Source: Ophiosphaerella korrae (taxonomy: Eukaryota > Ascomycota > Dothideomycetes > Pleosporales > Phaeosphaeriaceae). Taken from it: 64,000 nucleotides of DNA. Each line of letters starts with the position of its first letter. Position 1 is the stretch's first letter. A program made the translations under genes and the position numbers. Below the pieces are notes generated by a model. That model was given only the letters and a program-made list of their open reading frames with translations. It searched no databases and was not told the DNA's origin. Below are positions 42,236 through 52,942 of the stretch, in pieces. The stretch spans positions 310,001 to 374,000 of the forward strand of contig JALNQF010000006.1 of NCBI GenBank assembly GCA_028456385.1, read 5' to 3'.

Positions 42236-44488
42236 TTACAGTCTTGACAAACCGGTAATCTCTCTCGGCGCATGATATGGCGGAACCTTCATATCCAACG
42301 CGGAGCCAGTGTATCCGAGATCCTCGCCCGTGAGTACAGCGCACTTCTCACCGATAAGTAGCGCAGTGCTGTACGTATTGCAGCCGACGTTGTCAGGGCA
42401 AATGGAGAGATCAGCAACCTTAAGGCCTTTGACTCCGTGGACGTTGAGGCGCTCGTCAAGGACACCGTGCTTGACAATCGAGTTGCCGTTCTTTGGGGCC
42501 ATAGAGCACGTTCCGAGGGAGTGCCAGGTGGTTTCAACGTGGCCTTATGATACAAGTTAGCATGGATGATGAGTAGAGGAAGAAGAAGTTGCGTACGCTT
42601 GGTCCAGTTGATCACATGGTTGATATCTTCTGTGGTATACTCAAGATCGGGAAGCACTTCCTGGGAGTTCGAGTTGAGGAAGTTGGGCTCGGGGGCACGA
42701 CCTTTCTCGACTGGCATTGTCCAACTGCCGTGTTGAATTCCTGCCGTGATATTGCCTGGAAGAGCATACGCGTTAGTGGTTGCAAGGTCCATATCCTTGG
42801 CGCGAGCGGGACTGTCGTATGCATAGAATGGATGCATTGCCTGGACTTCTCCAGCGTAAGCATCCATGCGACGCGCAGTCTCGCGAGACTTGATGTATCC
42901 CCAAACCATGGGCGCCATGTCTCGCTTGTCGTTCATGAAACCGGCATCGAAGTCAGGAGCCTCATATGGGTTTGGAGAAGTAATATGTGTGGAACCACGA
43001 GAGAAAGGATACTCTAGAAAATGGAACATCGTGAAGAACTTGCCAGGAGGCATGACCATGTGGTCTCCAAACCAGCCTGCAATGACAGAGTAATGCATAA
43101 CAGGTTTGTCTGGCTTATCCTTGAAGTAGCTGTCCCAGCCAGAGCGGAATTCTGGGCATGGCCATTTGTCCATCATGTCAAGTTCTGCCTCCGTGGGGCG
43201 GATCTTGACGCCAGCGTCAATGCCATTTGTTGCGAGGGGGCCAGTTCCGTTGATATTCCATTGATTGAATACGCGCTCCTGGACTGCTGGGTCACCACGA
43301 ACAAAGTCGTCGAAAGACTCAACATGCGGCTTCGCGCGGTATGTAGCAAATGTAAGGCTAAATTTTATCAGTCATATACTAGAAGAGCAAAGATAAAATT
43401 TACTTACTAATGATCTTGGAAATTAAGACCAACACCGGGTAAGTCAATGAGAGGTTTGACGCCAGCCTTGCGGAGTTTCTCTGGGTCACCAATACCGGAA
43501 CGCTGAAGGATCAGTGGAGAACTGAGGGTACCGCCCGATACAATGATCTGCTTGCGCGCTCTAATGATTCTTGATGGACTCTGGCCACTGGAAAGGTGCT
43601 TGGTAGGGACGACCTTGACACCGACAGCACGGTTGCCTTCCAGAATTACCTAGTATCTAAGTCAACGACCATATGGATATTATGTGTTCAACAACTAACC
43701 TTGTCAACTTTGTTGCTTGTCAGCAAGTGTAAATTCTGATGCACAGAGCGTGTGCTATGAATGTAGCCATGAGCAGAGTCAGATCGTCGTCCAGTATCCC
43801 TATTGATCCACTTCAACCAATGCTCAGCTCCGTGACCAGTGACCAAGTCCTGGAGATCATCCGTGGTAGGGATGCCTTGGGACTCAGTGGCACGAAGGAA
43901 GTCTTCTTTGATTGGATACGTGTAGTTGCCGAATGATACTTTGATGGGGCCCTCGAAGCCGTGAATATCGCGGTTATTGCATGAGCGCTGGTAGGTCTCA
44001 TGCTTCTTCATGAGGGGAATGAGCTCCTTCGTGGTCCATCCCTTGGCTTGGAAATCATCGTAGTCGGAAGCGGAAGCACGAGTGTACATCTAGCTATGGT
44101 CAGATCCAATGCTGAGCTTCTAATACCTTAACTTGCCATAAAGTTGATAGAAGACCCGCCTCCTAAGATGTGGGCGCAAGGCACGACAGCTCGCCGTCCA
44201 TCGAGCCATTCCGAAGGCCGTGAGTAGTAGAAAGAGGCTGTCTTGCTGTCCAACTTCATGTTCCTCGGATAGATGCCTGGACGGAAAACCCAAGGATTGT
44301 TCAAGTTGTTTTCTCCACCCTCAATCAAGAGAACTTGGAGGTTATGGTCCAGATTGGCCAATCGGCCTGCAACGACACAACCGCATGATCCCCCACCGCA
44401 CACAATGATATCGACCTATATAAAGTCAATGACTGAAGCTCTCTATCATTCCAATACTATGTAGCCGTACCTCGTCTGGGATGGCCAT
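42236..44488 (-). CDS. Alcohol (methanol) oxidase, GMC family, peroxisomal
   Basis: Predicted 665-aa protein from six exons: 44471-44488, 44137-44415, 43700-44089, 43408-43649, 42597-43357 and 42236-42543, with introns of 47-55 bp. It is an FAD enzyme that oxidises short-chain alcohols, making H2O2. Landmarks: MAIPDE-VDIIVCGGGSCGCVVAGRL (FAD fold), GRRAVVPCAHILGGGSSINFM (GMC signature), VSGGTLSSPLILQRSGI (second signature), GVGLNFQDH-YLTF, then WHSLGTCSM and the late NTYSTALLIGEK active-site stretch. The C-terminus GLSRL ends in SRL, a peroxisomal PTS1 tripeptide. Size and residues match methylotrophic AOX/MOX enzymes and their Pezizomycotina relatives. The second intron (44090-44136) uses a GC-AG splice pair. 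It is tail to tail with the VOC gene. Confidence 0.92.
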
Positions 44489-47400
44489 GGTGAATACAAT
44501 TGACTTGAAAGCTTATAATGATTGAACCACAGGAGAGCAAGTCAACTGGGCATGGCTGTCCATTGGGGCGGTTCACGCTTCCTTTAAACCCTGAAAACCC
44601 CGCATCTACACTATCTCGGCTTCAAGGAGATCCATCGCCAGGCATGTAGTCCCACGCTTGCCGTCAGCTTAGAGGCCCAGATCTCACAGAATGCATGAAT
44701 AGAAGAGGGAAAGTATGCCACCCAGTGGCATCATGTCTGCTGCTTGACTAGACTAGGATTAGATGCCAGTGCCCTCCTTGAACCTGAGCATGGTGTGGGG
44801 AGGCCGAGGAGCGATTCTTAGCCAACGTTTGAGACTCTTGCGGATCCGCAAGAATCTTGCGCCTTTTCTCGGGCTTGGACAGGGTAAGGGAGAAGTACCT
44901 TGATACTGATTGGTCTACAGAATCGAACAAGGGTTTGTCTACCACAGCAACGGGACTGGATAAAGACTCCGCTGGGATCCGCAGGGTAGGAATATGCGGA
45001 GAAGGACGCATCAATAACGGATAATGCTGCATTGCGTAGTCAACCCACTTTCCCCGGCACGAGACTTGCGGGTCCGTAGGTGGAAGGAATGGGATACGGC
45101 ATGTCAGCCCGTGTAGCTCATGTAGCTCCAGAGCAGTGTCGCCATTGGATTTGGGGGAAAAGAGCTGCAGATGACAGATAACAGAAGAGACTGATTTAAT
45201 CGAAAAGATTTTGGCTGCATGGCCAGATGATGACTTGCGCGGTGGGTGTTCCTCCAGCCGTAAGAATGATAGCAGTTGTTGCCGTTCGGGCTCTCGTGTT
45301 AGCTGCGACGAGGCGAGCTTCTAGCTCCCTACGTAGCGGCGGGGGGCGTACGGCACTGACGTCTCCGCTAAGAAGAGCCTCTCGCTCGTGGAAGAATGGC
45401 ATGTGGGGTGCAGTAGCTGTTTCTTGGCGTGAACGCCAATGCCCCAAGTGCGGGGTTAGTGTTGCCCCAAGTCCCCACGGCCTACAGCTCCAAAGAGGAA
45501 TTGCTAGCAACGCAACGACTGGGTTGTTACTGGGCACCTTGGCCACCGTCCTGTGCGGTTGGCTTTCGCCGAACAAGGTCAAGCTGTACTGGCCCGGACT
45601 ATCGCTTATTTCCGTTGATCCAATCGAAAGGAGGGCCCATGGTGAGCTGCAAGGGTGCTCGGATAGGTATGGAAGTGGATTGAGGTGAGCTTCCTCAGGC
45701 TGGCTTGCTTGAGTCGCCTCGATCAATTCGGTCTGGTTGTAACGAGCGCCATATTGCTCTCAAGGCGACGGTCCGCCAAATGTGGATTGAAGTGATTCCA
45801 AGTTAAGACTGTGCGATTTTATGAACTGAACGCCACGGTGGGGTGGTCGGAGTCCCAATGATGAAGCTGGGTACTTAATTCACCGACCCCTTTGGTTATT
45901 GCGGTGTGGACACGAGTCCATGATAAAACGTTTACTGTCCTGCAATATTTCCCCCCAACTGGGGATCGTGTTTGCCTTTCGTCAATCTTCAACAATGCTT
46001 GGGACAAATATGTAAGAGCGGAGCAAGACCAACACGATGCCATGCCATACCGCTGGTAACAGATTATATGCGTTTTGAGCTTAAACGGTCTCATGGCATT
46101 CCCAGCTGGTAGGTTTTGGATGCACAAGACCCTTGCTTAAACCACTTTTCTGGATTTCGGGCATTGTGGTGTTGGGGCCCTCGCGATTGCCAAAAGCAAG
46201 TCAAATCTGTCGTCATATCCTTAATATCCGGCCCTGGGGAAGCAGGTGTCCGTCTCAAATAGAAAGAAACTTCAAATTCCCGCCGTATATTCTCAGGGCT
46301 ACGGACGATCGATGTAAGGAGAACGAATCCATGACTTCGATCCAAAGCCGGAAAAAGCAATTTGACGCGTGCATCACATACTCCACGGGTTGAGGTCGTT
46401 GGCCCGCATCCATGTGATTTTTCTTCCAGAAAGAGGGGCTAATTGAATACGACCTGTTTACGAATGTCTCCGCAGCAGAAATGCCCTAGCGAAGTTAGTC
46501 TCGGAAGGCGTCTCAGAATCGACAAAAATGTTCCAACTTTTCTGGGCAAATAAGGGTTCATGATGAATGATGAACTCTTTTGACTGTCCCGGCTTTCTGA
46601 TTCTCAGTTGACCGAGCATTCGGTATATCGACTGCGTCAAGTGCGTAGTTAGACAGGGTTTCTTGTGAAAGGCAAATCATCTACACGACATGACAATACA
46701 CCTCGAAAATCTAGATGCGCCGTTAACCTACGCCGTATTGCGCATTTCAATCCTAGCCTGTGGGTTGTTACAACCTTGGCTCATTAACAAAGCTATTGAG
46801 TGGATCTCAGTTATATATCTCTCTCTTTGTACTTCAATTTCAGCAATAACACACTACCCTGACTCTCAACCTATTATTCTTGTACACCGGCAAAACACGG
46901 ATAGACTATAGCTTCGATATATTATTTCATACCTGATTTATGTAACTTCATGACTTCTTGGTAGCATGTATGCCGGAGGGGTGGGGAAGTAAAGGAAAAG
47001 AGACTGTGACGCGCCTTTTAATACTTGCTACAGCACGGATATTAACATGAAGGGGTTCATGATCTTAATAGAACTATACTACCTCACAAATCAATATTCT
47101 CCATGCTACAATTATCGATGAGCCCACCCTGTAAGGCTAAAATAATCAAAATAATCAACGTATTTGATGTATTTTTCACTTTTTTATGAGCTGCTTAGAG
47201 TGTTAGGTAGCATTCTCCAATCTTTTTTATTTTTTTTTATTTTCTTTGGGAAGTATCTCAAACGCGCGCATCTTGTGTTGTAGTTAACACAATTTTATTA
47301 ACAAGTACTATTCTTTACACGGAATGGGTGCTGCACAATTTGCTGGGCTGATGAAAGAGCCAAGGCAATAGTGGTACCCGAGGGAAGTACCCGCCTAGGA

Positions 47401-47900
47401 AGCAGAAATCTAACGATATCCAAACTACCTATGACGTTTTTTTTTTTTCGAGATAGCTATCAGTATGGCAGGAATAAACTAAGATTCCCAGCCAACCTTT
47501 TCTACAGCACATTCTCTATTGTATTCATCCGACCTTGTTTTAAGGAGAGTGATCAGGCCACGTTTTTAAACCAGGCTGCAAACGGATATAGCGTATATAT
47601 TATACTTCGATACATGTCTACAGCCAATATTTGTTATGGACCCATCATCTCCTCCCATCGAGCACCTCGTGAATGCTAGCGGGTTACTAGACCGTTCCCA
47701 TCTTAACATTTGTAGAGCCTCAAGATATCCCCGCACATAAATCTCCTTGAACTTACATTTTAGTATTAATACATGAATTTGATTAAACCAATTGTTCATA
47801 ATCCTTTTGGTTGTTTGGTGTATTGACCCCGAGAGGGTTGCATTCTTGCAATTCTTGCAAGAGTAGAATGAAAAAAAAAACCTCTTACTTGTACATGAGA
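44489..47900. other. Large gene-poor stretch between alcohol oxidase and alternative oxidase
   Basis: About 3.4 kb without a supported gene. The first part (44489-45800) is the upstream region of the alcohol oxidase and contains four words matching the SYGGRG site bound by carbon-repressor CreA-type proteins: 44795, 45403, 45450 and 45473 (the last on the minus strand). The second part (about 46400-47800) is markedly AT-rich with T-runs near 47222-47242 and 47440, and may be degenerated DNA or just non-coding. Frames at 45196-45726 (-) and 45227-45688 (+) overlap each other and have no motif. Confidence 0.45.
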
Positions 47901-49186
47901 TTAGATAACCTCGTGACGTTCCCAGCCCGTGGGCTTCTGGAAGGAAAGATCTTTAGTGGGGTGCGGCTTCGCTTTGTCGAAGTCCTCCCGCAGTTGTGAG
48001 ACGAAGGGGTTCGGGTCTTCTCGTTGATCAAGATTAGCGAAGCTGTGGTTTACCTCTCTATGTTTGCTCTCATCAGAGCGAACTATCGATTGTTAGGCTA
48101 TTCAGGGTGGAAATAGGTCACACTCACTGTAGAGAAGTAGGTCACGCATCGTCCGATGACCCTCTGGCATCTTCCAGTAATCGACAGCAATCTCGGGAGC
48201 TTGCATGTTTTCCCATTTTGGTAGACGACCTGCGTCTAGATCGTTGATTTGTCGAGTGTAGGTAATTACGGCCTCCTCTTCTAGATACCCTACAAAGCGA
48301 TGAACCGTGCTGGGGCTGATGAGGTAGGCGAAGAACAATGCATTAAACCAAACACCTAATTGAACATCAGAATTTATCAAATCGAATCATTCTTCAAGTT
48401 TACGCACCCTGGGCACCGAGTACAAACATGCGCATGAACCACCCCGGTCGCTGCATCTTGAGGAACACGAGCAGATGCATGCGTTCATTGTAGCTCTCTT
48501 CAAGCAAGGTTTCGATCCTGGTCTGTCAATTCAGAGTAACTTTACTTGGGTAGGCTACGCTCACCATCCATTATCTCGCTTCATGCGTCTCATTGAGTGA
48601 AGATGCCGCAACATGCCGGCAACCATTCCAGGTACGCCTGCAACGCTCTCTAAGAAGACATTTCTGATCATGTACTTTTCTTCTGTCATGGCGTATTTAC
48701 GTCGTGCTGCTTCTGGGTCCTTTTCGTTCAAACTTATTGCCTTCTCGTGGCGATAGCCCGTAGCTATGTCAAGTCCCCATCGCAATACTTTTACAGCGAT
48801 GAGCGCAAACTTATCAGAAGCCGTCTTAGCTTCACGGTGGGCAACAACTACGCTGTTCATCTGCTCTTGGGTGTAGGCTGAAGGAGGTCAGGATATCGCA
48901 TTGTAATTAATGCCAAGAAGGTTGGGAAGGTATGCATACTTGGATGGGCCCATGCTGCTGGTGTCTTGCGGACCTTGTCTGTTTGTTTTTGCTCAAAGAA
49001 CTCCTTGATCTTAGGGCTGTTTGGCGATGACGAAAAGTGCCGTTGGCTGACTAGGCCTGGTTGGATATGATGGGCAATGATAAATGTTGCTTGGGGCCTA
49101 ACATTGGAGCTATGGAGTTTGAGAATCTGGGCCGCAGCCCACTTAGAGGCTGGATGAGCTCGAGCTATTGTTCTGGCTGAGATCAT
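47901..49186 (-). CDS. AOX: Mitochondrial alternative oxidase
   Basis: Predicted 359-aa protein from exons 48940-49186, 48565-48877, 48408-48517, 48128-48355 and 47901-48082; introns are 62, 47, 52 and 45 bp. It is a diiron ubiquinol oxidase that passes electrons straight to oxygen, bypassing complexes III and IV, so respiration survives when they are blocked. The N-terminus has an Arg/Ser/His-rich presequence. Diiron ligand motifs are present: the ENVFLE-type segment ([14 protein letters not shown]), [21 protein letters not shown] and [12 protein letters not shown]. The exon joins restore [17 protein letters not shown] and [12 protein letters not shown]. Length is typical of fungal AOX. A fungal AOX is usually induced on respiratory-chain inhibition; no promoter element was identified. 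Confidence 0.94.
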
Positions 49187-49978
49187 TGGTGAATAAGTGT
49201 TATGTGTGTAGACCTAGGTAGAAGTAGGAAGTGCTGGTAGTAAGTGAGTGAGCAAGCAATTGAGGTCATGAAGTGTTTTATATGATCTTGGTCAAAGGTG
49301 ACATGACGCCGGTGACTATAAAAAAGTCTTGGGATCTAGCTCCAGTCTGTTTGTCGCGCACAGTCATCAAAGGGTAAAGCAGGAAGACAGGGGTGGTGCC
49401 GCCGTTTTGGACGTCATGGCCGTGGTACGAAGAGCAGAACGGACTGACAAGCACCGTGTGAGAGCGCGAGTGTATCAATTAGTTTGTAAGCTTGGGGCTA
49501 GTATGGTCTCGTGCAGCGAGAATTTCCTGATGCGGCTGTGCTGTGTTGCGGGCATCCGGCTGGGGCCCACGAGAATGCGCCGGGTCAGCCTCGCCAAGCA
49601 TTACCGATGCTACTCCTTGAAGTCGCATTGTCGGTAGGCCATGCCGTTCGGCATGCGTTTATCCCTGTTCATTTTCGATCGGCATCTCGGGGACCCGTAG
49701 TTAGCCGCTGGCTGAGCTGAGAGATCCCACAGCAGGCACAGAGTTCGCAATAACAATCATGCAGCCACCTTTTCACCGTCTAGTGATTCTCTTCGCAAAC
49801 TTCAAGGTTGCTCATCGGCGTGCCTGTTCGCGACGCAACTTTGTGATCTGAATGGTCTGAGGCGTGCATATTTGGCTGCTTACATGAACAAGTTCCTCCG
49901 CCTATGGCACTCGAGACTAGCACTACGAGATGTGTGGTCTGATATGATTTTGAGACTTAGAGGTGGTATCTATTGCGC
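49187..49978. other. Intergenic
   Basis: About 790 bp upstream of the alternative oxidase, taken as promoter and 3' sequence of the acylphosphatase. A 102-codon plus-strand frame at 49329 has no motif. Confidence 0.45.
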
Positions 49979-50364
49979 CTACTGAACATTAAAACCGCTC
50001 TCACCAAGCTTGGTCGAGATGTCAGAATGCTCCACGCCCGAGACAGTTGCTGCTGATGGACCTTTATTTAGTTTGTTGATAAACTCTGTGATGCACTCTT
50101 CGCTGCCCTGTGCTTCACCCCGAACCTGGGAGACAGTCAGCCATGGGCTGAGATCAGACAGGACAAGACAATACTGACGCTGCCATCGGAGGCGTTGGTG
50201 ACGAAGCCGGTGACGCCGATGCTCCGGGCCTGCCTCTTGGTGAAGTTTCTGAAGTTGACGCCCTGGACGTGTCCGTCGACCTTGTAGGAGATCTGGGTGC
50301 ATCGTCAGCTGTGCACTGTGCTAGTGTTTGTGCATGGCACGTGACCCACTCGCTTGCTGGTCAT
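49979..50364 (-). CDS. Acylphosphatase
   Basis: Predicted 91-aa protein from exons 50350-50364, 50179-50292 and 49979-50125; introns are 57 and 53 bp. The first exon encodes only MTSKR. The signature GHVQGVNFRNFTKRQA holds the phosphate-loop GxVQGVxFR, including the catalytic Arg, and VTGFVTNASDGS carries the catalytic Asn. After the second junction V-RGEAQGSEECITEFI completes the ferredoxin-like fold; its VxGxAQG strand is the third landmark. The enzyme hydrolyses acyl phosphates such as acetyl phosphate and carbamoyl phosphate. Size is exactly that of the family. It is upstream of, and on the same strand as, the alternative oxidase. Confidence 0.9.
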
Positions 50365-50974
50365 GGTGGCTGCAGTCGAGAAGAAGCGCCTCATTCAGTC
50401 GGTGCTGGCTGTGAGCTGTGTATGAGGCCGGCCGACTGCACCGCTGTCTGCTGCACACCCACGACGTCATCCAGAGCTCTGTGCCGCGAAGCTACCTATG
50501 GGCCGAAACGGGACGCTTCGGCCCCTGCAGCTCGCCGTGGCCGGATGCGGGGTCCTGGTGCCCATGTCCTGCTGGAGTCCCTGTCCCGTCACATAAAAAA
50601 AAAAAAAACACGCCCACATATTTATATCCAAGCCTATTCACCTGCGCACATCATCATATCTCCAGCGGGCGGCGGGCGACGCCGGCGGCGCCTGGTGCGT
50701 GGGTAGTCGCTAATTACTCACCTACCCAAGTCGCGTTACAATTTCGCGTCCGGATCGCTCCTGAAACCTAATCAAACCCCTTTCGCCTTCCCACCTCAGC
50801 AACAACCGCACCTCACCCATGACTCCCCACAAACAACGCTGAACCAGATCTTCTGCAGCGCCCGTACATGCCTGCAGAAGTCTCTTCCATCACCTAGCCC
50901 AAAACCTACCTACCTTCCTGCACCACGCCCCTCACCGCCACGTAGCACCTCTATTCTCCACCCGAGCCCTAACC
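50365..50974. other. Divergent promoter region
   Basis: About 610 bp between the acylphosphatase and the 491-aa gene. It contains a run of 14 A (50597-50610). Contains a CT-rich leader close to 50975. No gene seen. Confidence 0.45.
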
Positions 50975-52450
50975 ATGGACACGACACCCTCCCCTCCCCT
51001 TGAGCGCGCTGGTTCGCCCGAGCCCTGGGCCGTTCCATCGCTCGCCCTGGGTGCCGTACCAATGCTCGACCGTTCTGTATCTACCGCGTCTTCCGTCTCC
51101 TCCGTCTCTGGCCGCTCAGCAAGCTCCAGGCTGTCCGATGGCGGTCGCCGGCGGGGGTACATGCGCCCCGAGGGCACGCAGTTCTCCAAGTCGGCCAGGC
51201 ACCGCGAGAGCGTCCAGAACCTGGGCACCATTGCCCATCTCCAGTACTACTTTGCCCGCACCGGCCTGCTCGACACCGCAACAGGACGCGTCGCCAAAGG
51301 CCGCAAGCTGTCCCGCCACTCTAGCGGCCATGAGTCACCGCTGTCTCCCGTCGAGGGCGACATGTCCATCATGTCCCTGCCCTCGCCCGACGGCGCCCTA
51401 GATCATCTGGGCGAGAGCTTCGTTGAGTCGCCCCTCGACGAGACCGCCTCCCTTAGCTGGGAGGACAGCGAGCCCATGATGCTCCCGCCCACCGTCAGCA
51501 CATACAAGAACAACCCCGTCTACCTGCCCCCGCCGCCTGACATGACCGTCCTCCGCAGGGAGCTTCGCGAGTCGCTCGAAGAAGCTATGAAGCACCTCCG
51601 TGAACTAGAGAAGGGCTTCGCCAACACACAACAGGGCAACGTCGACCAGTCCTCCTGGTTCGAGGTTCAAGGCCTGAACCTCCTCGACGTTACCACCCTC
51701 GCCATCAAGGCTGCAAAGACGTACTACACCGCGCACGAAGAACCGCAACGACTTTACGCCCTCAGGTCGGAACGGCAGATCCGAAAGGAGCTATACGAAG
51801 TACTGGAAGTGCTGAAACGCCTTGCCATACGCAACTTTGCCAACGGAGTCCAGCCATACGAAACCATCCAGATCAAGCAATGGGTCGTTGATATTGGTAA
51901 ACTTCTCGATACAGAGGAGGAGAAAGAGAGAGAGGAGGTCCGGCAAAGAGAAAACTGGGCATGGCGGGAAGGCGACTGGACCGGCAGGGAACGCGAGAGA
52001 GAGCTCCTCTTTCTCAGGTCGTTTGATAGTAGCCCGGATGCTTTGCCTGAATGGACAGAGCCCAGAGATGGAGAGCTGCCTACACCTTTTCTCCAGCTAC
52101 TCCAGAACGGCCTACGACTAGTACATTTGCACAACAGACTCGTCAGAAAGTCTCGAAGGCAGTTCGAGGAGATTAAGCAGTTCCACACCGATACTGCAAA
52201 ACCGTACCGATGCGCAGACAACCTCCGATTCTGGATCAAAGCAGCGGAGCTGCGCTGGGACATCAAGCTGGACGTTGATGTCATGGGCGTCGTACACGGC
52301 GATGACGACGCTGCATGGAAGAAACTCGATGCTGCTCTCCTTAAATGGTGCCAAGGTGTACGTGAAGAAATCACGTCAGAATGGCAGAAGCAGAAGAACC
52401 AGGCCAGGACGCCAACACTTCAGATCGACCCCAACTACGAGGCACTGTAA
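50975..52450 (+). CDS. Conserved-looking protein of unknown function
   Basis: Intronless, 491 aa. The first ~170 residues are Ser/Pro/Arg-rich and disordered (including RSVSTASSVSSVSGRSASSR), with a short conserved-looking insert GTIAHLQYYFARTGLLDTATGR. The C-terminal ~300 are helical: TVLRRELRESLEEAMKHLREL, EVQGLNLLDVTTLAIKAAKTYY, LRSERQIRKELYEVLEVLKRLA and WREGDWTGRERERELLFL. No membrane span or signal peptide. The ordered helical domain after a disordered Ser-rich arm resembles many fungal regulatory or scaffold proteins, but I cannot assign a family. Long, well-kept frame and codon use make it a confident gene. Confidence 0.85.
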   Translation: MDTTPSPPLERAGSPEPWAVPSLALGAVPMLDRSVSTASSVSSVSGRSASSRLSDGGRRRGYMRPEGTQFSKSARHRESVQNLGTIAHLQYYFARTGLLDTATGRVAKGRKLSRHSSGHESPLSPVEGDMSIMSLPSPDGALDHLGESFVESPLDETASLSWEDSEPMMLPPTVSTYKNNPVYLPPPPDMTVLRRELRESLEEAMKHLRELEKGFANTQQGNVDQSSWFEVQGLNLLDVTTLAIKAAKTYYTAHEEPQRLYALRSERQIRKELYEVLEVLKRLAIRNFANGVQPYETIQIKQWVVDIGKLLDTEEEKEREEVRQRENWAWREGDWTGRERERELLFLRSFDSSPDALPEWTEPRDGELPTPFLQLLQNGLRLVHLHNRLVRKSRRQFEEIKQFHTDTAKPYRCADNLRFWIKAAELRWDIKLDVDVMGVVHGDDDAAWKKLDAALLKWCQGVREEITSEWQKQKNQARTPTLQIDPNYEAL

Positions 52451-52942
52451 GCAACTCGTCTGGCCACAAACCGGGATGTGATTCGGATTTGCATTTCATC
52501 TCATCTCATTCGTTGTCATATATTTTCTTATATCACCCTTATAATTCGCACGACGCATCCGATCAGACATGGCCAAATATCACCACTCACTCTTTCATTA
52601 TTATTATCATTATTACACCTTCATTGGATACGCACCTTTTGTTATCTTTCAAAGCGTCTCTCAGAGACAATAGATACCCCTTTTGCAGCAGCGTGATGCT
52701 GCCAGTTAGCTTAGTCACTTCACTCACACGCTCAGCACTACTCTTCACGCTGGTAGCTTTGAAGCTTCCTGGTCTACGCTAGAAGAATACAATACAATCA
52801 TCAGTCAATCAAGACTGTATATACTATCACTACTATGATCCATATGTCACGGTTTGAACAATTTGATATTTCCAAAGGGTTCTCACCCACTTGTCTACAT
52901 TACTAGTTCTGTTCTCAATTCTCTTAATTACGCAATCTACTT
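52451..52942. other. Intergenic between convergent genes
   Basis: About 490 bp of AT-rich 3' sequence, with (TTATTATCAT)-like low complexity near 52590-52620. No gene. Confidence 0.5.

Noticed and set aside
45196..45726. 176-codon minus-strand frame opposite a 153-codon plus-strand frame
   Set aside because: Mutual shadows in GC-rich DNA; neither has a motif or a splice partner.
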